This document shows, piece after piece, positions 55,672-64,000 of a stretch of 64,000 nucleotides of DNA. Under the pieces are notes generated by a model. It did no database searches, had not been told where the DNA came from, and saw nothing but the letters and a program-made list of their open reading frames with translations. Each line of letters opens with the position of its first letter. The first letter of the stretch is position 1. The translations under genes and the position numbers were made by a program. The stretch is from Shewanella yunxiaonensis (GTDB lineage: Bacteria; Pseudomonadota; Gammaproteobacteria; Enterobacterales; Shewanellaceae): contig NZ_CP073587.1 in NCBI RefSeq assembly GCF_018223345.1, positions 1,771,001 through 1,835,000 on the forward strand. The letters run 5' to 3'.

Positions 55672-56166
55672 ATGTTGGATTTACTTCCGGATCTTTTCGA
55701 CACATATCCTGAACAGATACAACTTTTATCACTGCCGTTGACGCAATATGGTGGTAAGCACGTTTTTTGGGGGGAAGTTGTCACCGTGTATTGTTTCGAG
55801 GACAACTCCATGGTGAAACAACTGCTGGCAAGACCGGGACAAGGGCGAGTATTAGTTGTTGATGGGGGTGGTTCGCTAGACAAAGCGCTGATGGGGGACT
55901 TGATCGGTCAAAGTGCCGCCGATAACGGTTGGGCTGGTGTCGTAATAAATGGCGCGATCCGCGATGCCGGAGCGTTGTCAACGATGCCAATAGGCATTAA
56001 GGCGCTCGGTACAAACCCTATAAAGACCGAACGTAAAGGGCTGGGCGATGTTAATTGCCCGTTAGTTTTCGGTAAGCAGACAGTTGCGCCAGGGATGTTT
56101 ATTTATGCAGATGACAATGGTTTGGCCGTGAGTAATACGGCTTTGGATCTAAGTCTGTTAGGCTAG
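55672..56166 (+). CDS. rraA: RraA family protein (RNase E inhibitor-like)
   Basis: 164 aa (E. coli RraA 161). Family stretches are GRVLVVDGGGSLDKALMGDL, AGVVINGAIRDAGAL and FIYADDNGLAVS. In E. coli RraA binds RNase E and the helicase RhlB and slows mRNA decay. This fold is shared with HMG/CHA aldolases, which need a G-x20-R-D signature; here Arg-Asp occurs in NGAIRDAG, so an aldolase-like or RraA role cannot be separated by eye. asmA follows after 35 bp in the same direction. Confidence 0.82.
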   Translation: MLDLLPDLFDTYPEQIQLLSLPLTQYGGKHVFWGEVVTVYCFEDNSMVKQLLARPGQGRVLVVDGGGSLDKALMGDLIGQSAADNGWAGVVINGAIRDAGALSTMPIGIKALGTNPIKTERKGLGDVNCPLVFGKQTVAPGMFIYADDNGLAVSNTALDLSLLG

Positions 56167-56201
56167 ATGAATTGACTGGATGCAATCAAAAGGACTGAAA
56201 A

Positions 56202-58040
56202 ATGAAAGCATTAAAGTGGATAATCGGCGTAGTGTTGCTGATTTTAGTGGGGTTTGTATTCTACTTGACGGTAGTCTTTGATCCGAATGATTTTAAGCCG
56301 CAAATCATTGCCGCTGTAGAAAAGCAAACTGGCAGAACCTTGGCCATTGATCAGGATTTAAGTTGGACCTTCTTTCCCACAATAGGCATTAAGGCCGGCG
56401 GTATATCACTCAGCAATCCAAAAAACTTCTCAGAAAAACAGATGGTTGCTGTTAATGAAATTGTCGCTAATGTCGATCTGTTACCCTTATTAAGCAAACA
56501 GGTAAAAATTTCACAACTGAAACTTGATGGTCTGCAGTTGAATTTGGAGACCACCAAAGATGGCCGAACCAGCTTTGAGGGGTTAATGGCCTCTGATGAA
56601 GGGCAAGGTGGCAAGACACCGGCTGACGCTTCAAGTCAGCGCGGAAATATTATGCTGGAAGGACTTAATATCGGTGGTATTGATATCAGTAACGCCCAGG
56701 TTAAATTGCTCGACAGCCAGCAAGCTACTGAAAATGTTTTTACGCTAGAATCGTTAACGGTAGGGGCTTTGGCTTTGGACAGTTTTGCACCAATTACATA
56801 TAAATTTAACGGTAAGATGCCTGATATGACCGTGAGTAGTGAAGGGCAGGGACAGCTTAAAATTTCGAGTGATTTGAAACAGATATCCCTTAAAGATTTC
56901 ACTATTCACAATAACCTTGCTGGGGTGAATCTTCCAAAAGGTGAGCTAAAAGCGGATCTGACGACCAATATTCAACTGAATACTGGCACACAAACAGTTG
57001 CCATGGTGCTGAATAAATTGGCATTGGCTGACATTAATGGTTCTGGTGAATTGAATCTTTCCTACGGAAGTAAAGTACCGCAAGTGAATGCGACATTGGC
57101 TTTAGGCACAGTTGACCTCGATAAGTTGATGCCAGCAGCAGAAGCCAATACGACTGAACAGCCAGCTGCTGCGACAAGTGTTGCAGCGACTTCAGTCGAG
57201 CCAGATTTGAATGGCATGAAAGCGGTTAATATGACCCTCAGGCTCACCATCGCTTCATTAAAAGCGGCCGGTGTGACTACCGATAACTGGGTTATCAATA
57301 CCAAATTGCATAATGGACTCCTGGAGGTACAAAAACTAACGGCGGATCTTTATCAAGGCTCCCTAACTGCAAGTGCAAAAGTGGATGGTCGAAATAAGCT
57401 TGCGAGTTACAGCTTTGACAGTGAGCTGAAGCAAGTAAATTTGCGGCCTTTACTGAAAGATGCTGCGGACGTCGATATGTTGGCCGGCACCGCTAACATC
57501 AATGCCAAAGGCAGCGGGCGCAGTTTAATACCGGAGAACATTAAAAAGAATCTTGATGTCAGTGGTAATTTTAATATTGCGGATGGTGCGCTTTATGGCG
57601 TCAATATTCCATTAATGATCAGAAATGCGCAGGCAAAGCTCAAAGGTGATTTAAGTAGCCAGAGTGGTGAAGAAGAGAAAACCGATTTTACCAGTCTAAC
57701 AGGTTCCTTTACGGTTAAAGACGGGCTCGCCAACAATCCTGATTTGCTAATGTCTTCTCCGTTAATTCGTCTATCTGGCGCCGGCGGGGCCAACCTGCTA
57801 CAGGAGACCTTAGATTATCGGTTAAAGACTTCTTTGGTGAGCACCCTTAAAGGCCAGGGCGGCAAAACAACAGATCAGTTGGCTGGGGTAGAAATTCCCT
57901 TGTTGATCAGCGGTACATTCGCTAAACCCAAATATTCTTTAGATACTGATGCGTTGTTTAAAAATAAACTGAAGGACGAAACCGAAAAAGTTAAAGATAA
58001 ATTGAAAGATAGCCTGTTGAAAAAACTCGGTGGCGGTTAA
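56202..58040 (+). CDS. asmA: AsmA family protein
   Basis: 612 aa (E. coli AsmA 617). One N-terminal transmembrane helix (about 5-25) and a periplasmic AsmA domain start with DPNDFKPQIIAAVEKQTGR and LSWTFFPTIGIKAGGISLSNP. The C-terminal part has the YDVDVPLMI-type DVSGNFNIADGALYGVNIPLMI and VEIPLLISGTFAKPKYSLD. AsmA proteins belong with TamB and YhdP to the bridge-like lipid transporters of the envelope. It probably shares a transcript with rraA and ends in a terminator facing the DUF2897 gene. Confidence 0.92.
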   Translation: MKALKWIIGVVLLILVGFVFYLTVVFDPNDFKPQIIAAVEKQTGRTLAIDQDLSWTFFPTIGIKAGGISLSNPKNFSEKQMVAVNEIVANVDLLPLLSKQVKISQLKLDGLQLNLETTKDGRTSFEGLMASDEGQGGKTPADASSQRGNIMLEGLNIGGIDISNAQVKLLDSQQATENVFTLESLTVGALALDSFAPITYKFNGKMPDMTVSSEGQGQLKISSDLKQISLKDFTIHNNLAGVNLPKGELKADLTTNIQLNTGTQTVAMVLNKLALADINGSGELNLSYGSKVPQVNATLALGTVDLDKLMPAAEANTTEQPAAATSVAATSVEPDLNGMKAVNMTLRLTIASLKAAGVTTDNWVINTKLHNGLLEVQKLTADLYQGSLTASAKVDGRNKLASYSFDSELKQVNLRPLLKDAADVDMLAGTANINAKGSGRSLIPENIKKNLDVSGNFNIADGALYGVNIPLMIRNAQAKLKGDLSSQSGEEEKTDFTSLTGSFTVKDGLANNPDLLMSSPLIRLSGAGGANLLQETLDYRLKTSLVSTLKGQGGKTTDQLAGVEIPLLISGTFAKPKYSLDTDALFKNKLKDETEKVKDKLKDSLLKKLGGG

Positions 58041-58141
58041 TGGAGAACTAGCCGTCGCCATTGAAAGGTCAGGTTTAGAGCTAACTTTCTACCGGTATTG
58101 GATGTCGGCTGGGGTTGCAAAAGTTGTGAGTTATGAGATAG

Positions 58142-58169
58142 AAAAGCCCCCAATCATGGAGGCTTTTTT
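58142..58169 (+). terminator. Terminator after asmA
   Basis: AAAAGCC-C-CC / GG-A-GGCTTTT stem (one mismatch) around a short loop, followed by TTTTTT. It lies about 100 bp past the asmA stop and just before the convergent DUF2897 gene end. Confidence 0.75.
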
Positions 58170-58170
58170 A

Positions 58171-58362
58171 TTACTTTCGATGTTCTTCTTTGTCTGGTGG
58201 TTTTTGCGTTGAGTCTTGACTATCAGGCTTGTCGCTATCTTTCTGATGGGGTTGACCAAAAGGTGGCAATTTAAATTTTGCACTGTATTTCAATACCGCA
58301 ATGTTGCTGAATACAACGCCTATTACCAGCAATATGATGAGCCAAACTTCCCAGCTAGACAT
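58171..58362 (-). CDS. DUF2897 family small membrane protein
   Basis: 63 aa. One transmembrane helix (about 6-25, WLIILLVIGVVFSNIAVLKY), then a short basic linker and a very hydrophilic tail (DSDKPDSQDSTQKPPDKEEH). This is the layout of DUF2897 proteins found in Shewanella and other marine gammaproteobacteria. Function unknown. It ends at 58171, convergent with asmA, and kdsB ends 14 bp upstream of its start, so it may be the last gene of the kdn operon. Confidence 0.72.
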   Translation of the reverse strand: MSSWEVWLIILLVIGVVFSNIAVLKYSAKFKLPPFGQPHQKDSDKPDSQDSTQKPPDKEEHRK

Positions 58363-58376
58363 GATAATAACCCGTA

Positions 58377-59114
58377 TTAATCGACGGCTAATCGCTGTTC
58401 ACAGCGTCGAATATCTTCCGGTGTATCGACTTCTGGCGAATCAAAGGCGCTGATGGCTATCTTGATCGGATGACCATATTCCAAGGCTCGCAATTGTTCG
58501 AGCTTTTCGAGACTCTCCAGTTTACCCATAGGTAACTTTGCAAAGGTTTCGACGAAACGACGAGTATATGCGTAAACGCCCAGATGTTTATATACCGGGT
58601 ATTCCTTCACATCACGGCCGAATGGGATCCGTGCCCGAGAAAAATATAATGCAAAGTTATTGTTATCAAACACCATCTTAACGTGCTTAGGATCGTCTAG
58701 CTCACTTGGGTCGGTGATTTGATAGGCAAGGGTGGCCATTTCAAACTCACCTGGATGCAGTTTAAAAAGATCAACGATCTGCTCGATAGAAATGGGATCG
58801 ATTAATGGCTGGTCACCCTGAAGGTTGACCACTAAATCGTCATCAGCAAGTCCAAGTTGTGCAATGGCATCATTAATGCGGTCTGTACCAGAAGCTGCAT
58901 CAGGATCAGTCATTATCACCTGACCGTGAAAACTCTCTACAGCCTTTTTGATACGTTCGTCATCCGTTGCCACATAGATATTATCGATTCCTTTGGCCAG
59001 TAGTGCTCGTTCATAAACACGCTGGATCATCGGCTTGCCGTTAATCGGTGCCAGTGGCTTGCCAGCAAAGCGGCTAGAACCATAGCGTGCAGGGATTAAC
59101 AGGGTAACTTTCAT
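58377..59114 (-). CDS. kdsB: CMP-(8-amino-)Kdo synthetase KdsB
   Basis: 245 aa (E. coli KdsB 248). Nucleotidyltransferase with the start [22 protein letters not shown] (CTP-binding loop), [20 protein letters not shown] (metal-binding Asp) and a C-terminal [15 protein letters not shown]. It activates the sugar with CMP. In Shewanella oneidensis the corresponding enzyme prefers 8-amino-Kdo (Kdo8N), and its gene lies beside kdnA and kdnB as here. AGGT lies about 9 nt before the ATG, just after a strong intercistronic hairpin (59135-59159). Confidence 0.94.
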   Translation of the reverse strand: MKVTLLIPARYGSSRFAGKPLAPINGKPMIQRVYERALLAKGIDNIYVATDDERIKKAVESFHGQVIMTDPDAASGTDRINDAIAQLGLADDDLVVNLQGDQPLIDPISIEQIVDLFKLHPGEFEMATLAYQITDPSELDDPKHVKMVFDNNNFALYFSRARIPFGRDVKEYPVYKHLGVYAYTRRFVETFAKLPMGKLESLEKLEQLRALEYGHPIKIAISAFDSPEVDTPEDIRRCEQRLAVD

Positions 59115-59134
59115 GGATATACCTATAAATAAAT

Positions 59135-59159
59135 GTCAGGGTCCTTAACGGACCCTGAC
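59135..59159 (-). terminator. Perfect hairpin between kdnB and kdsB
   Basis: 10-bp perfect stem GTCAGGGTCC / GGACCCTGAC with a 5-nt loop in the 71-bp gap. On the minus strand the tail is ATTTATTTAT, less T-rich than a classical terminator. It starts about 27 bp after the kdnB stop and ends 20 bp before the kdsB ATG, so it may partly end transcription or mark a processing site. Confidence 0.6.
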
Positions 59160-59185
59160 GAAGTTAAGAGTAACGATTACCAAGC

Positions 59186-61597
<2,412 letters not shown>

Positions 61598-61603
61598 TGG
61601 CGA

Positions 61604-61609
61604 ATTATA
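61604..61609 (-). promoter_or_regulatory. -10 box of the kdnA promoter
   Basis: A perfect TATAAT on the minus strand, preceded by GG and without a recognisable -35 hexamer at 17 bp. It lies 17 bp before the 5' arm of the leader stem. Confidence 0.6.
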
Positions 61610-61732
61610 CCGGCCACAACTTCAGACTGCGATGTTTTATTGAGGAAAATTCCGATCAGCTGCGTAAATAAACAGCAATATCCAAGACTGTTAAGTTAAA
61701 AGTAAGGGGACTAGCGTCCCCCATCACTTATG

Positions 61733-62359
61733 TTATTTTTTTGTGGCGTGTTCTGCTCGCCACAGTTCACCATCGCTAGTGACATCCAAATCGGTGATCA
61801 GACCGTTTTCAATGCTGTATAACCAACCATGTACCGCGAGTTCCTGACCGCGTTCCCAGGCATCTTGTACGATGGTTGTCCCCACAACGTTCGCTACCTG
61901 CTCAATGACATTTAGCTCACACAGACGATCATATTTTGCCTGACCTTCAAGGGCATCGAGTTCTTGTTGGTGTAACCGGTAGATATCACGAATGTGTCCG
62001 AGCCAGTTATCAATTAACCCGCGGCGTTCAGGCGATATCGCCGCTTTAACGCCACCACAGCCGTAATGGCCAACCACCATAATATGTTTCACTTTCAGAA
62101 CATCGACAGCATATTGGATAACAGACAAACAGTTGAGATCGGTATGGATCACCAAGTTGGCGATATTACGATGCACAAATACTTCGCCAGGCATTAAGTC
62201 AATGATTTGATTTGAGGGAACGCGGCTATCGGCGCAGCCTATCCACAAATACTCTGGAGTCTGCTGTTTGGCCAGCGTCTCAAAGAAATGTGGATTTTCA
62301 TTATTGATACGTTCTGCCCAGCGACGGTTATTGTCAAACAGCGGTTTAAGTAATCTCAT
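61733..62359 (-). CDS. can: Beta-class carbonic anhydrase
   Basis: 208 aa (E. coli Can 220). Zinc ligands at the same positions as in E. coli: Cys42 and Asp44 in WIGCADSRVP, with Arg46, and His98 and Cys101 in VVGHYGCGG. Other family stretches: PGEVFVHRNIANLV and SVIQYAVDVLKVKHI. It interconverts CO2 and bicarbonate in the cytosol, supplying carboxylation reactions. It is transcribed alone; kdnA starts 268 bp downstream behind its own promoter. Confidence 0.96.
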   Translation of the reverse strand: MRLLKPLFDNNRRWAERINNENPHFFETLAKQQTPEYLWIGCADSRVPSNQIIDLMPGEVFVHRNIANLVIHTDLNCLSVIQYAVDVLKVKHIMVVGHYGCGGVKAAISPERRGLIDNWLGHIRDIYRLHQQELDALEGQAKYDRLCELNVIEQVANVVGTTIVQDAWERGQELAVHGWLYSIENGLITDLDVTSDGELWRAEHATKK

Positions 62360-62481
62360 TGGTATTATTAGCTCTTTGTAGAGGGCAAGGGCGAGCTGTC
62401 CTTGATAATTAGTGATATTAACAGAAGCATCGGCGACGCTGGTCGATCCATTGGTACATCGGACAGTCTAATGGCATGAGT

Positions 62482-64000
<1,519 letters not shown>

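Overview
The window is a 64-kb piece of chromosome from a gammaproteobacterium that looks like Shewanella or a close relative. The grounds are the Kdo8N lipopolysaccharide genes kdnA-kdnB-kdsB, which are a Shewanella hallmark, the order uup / rmf-fabA-ycbZ / uvrY-uvrC-pgsA-tRNAs, a DUF3466 protein with a GlyGly-CTERM-like tail, and the general protein resemblance. I see no insertion sequence, prophage, CRISPR array or integron. The region is mostly core genome, with a few small accessory or lineage-specific genes.

Layout. 1-6.1 kb: 3' end of uup, an exported DUF3466 protein, rmf with a folded leader, then ycbZ-fabA on the minus strand with a FabR-type operator inside the fabA promoter, and tRNA-Ser(TGA). 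6.3-9.8 kb: uvrY, uvrC, pgsA, tRNA-Gly(GCC), tRNA-Cys(GCA). 9.9-12.4 kb: the cell-wall pair ldtD and mepK, then rplY. 12.4-18.1 kb: tamA-tamB (minus). 18.2-28.0 kb: an exported isoaspartyl peptidase, a CBS protein, hrpA, a VOC protein, a DUF885 zinc peptidase, a GST and a membrane diguanylate cyclase. 28.6-33.8 kb: lldP, a YqaE/Pmp3 small membrane protein, an unknown membrane protein, mscS and a stand-alone ddl. 33.9-43.1 kb: recC-recB-recD (minus). 43.2-50.7 kb: moxR-DUF58-tgpA, slt and rmuC. 50.9-55.5 kb: msrP-msrQ, then a solute-binding protein/diguanylate cyclase pair (minus) and a small coiled-coil protein. 55.7-58.4 kb: an rraA-like gene, asmA and a DUF2897 protein. 58.4-64 kb: kdnA-kdnB-kdsB, a beta-carbonic anhydrase, a VanY-type peptidase and the 3' part of dapE.

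How genes work together. kdnA (aminotransferase), kdnB (dehydrogenase) and kdsB (CMP transfer) make activated 8-amino-Kdo for lipid A-core. ldtD, mepK, slt, ddl, the VanY-type peptidase and dapE all serve peptidoglycan. recC, recB and recD overlap and form the RecBCD enzyme. msrP-msrQ repair periplasmic methionine sulfoxide. tamA-tamB serve outer-membrane biogenesis.

Most noteworthy. (1) An orphan NMT1/THI5-like solute-binding protein gene is translationally overlapped with a HAMP-GGDEF diguanylate cyclase gene, with no transporter genes nearby. It resembles a ligand-sensing c-di-GMP module, and the binding protein is cut by one in-frame TGA after which the same frame runs on for 59 family-like codons to an ATGA overlap with the cyclase. 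(2) The Kdo8N operon has a perfect -10 box followed by a GC-rich leader of about 130 nt closed by an 8-bp long-range stem, a candidate undescribed cis-regulatory RNA. A perfect 10-bp hairpin also lies between kdnB and kdsB. (3) Leader hairpins sit in front of rmf and rplY.
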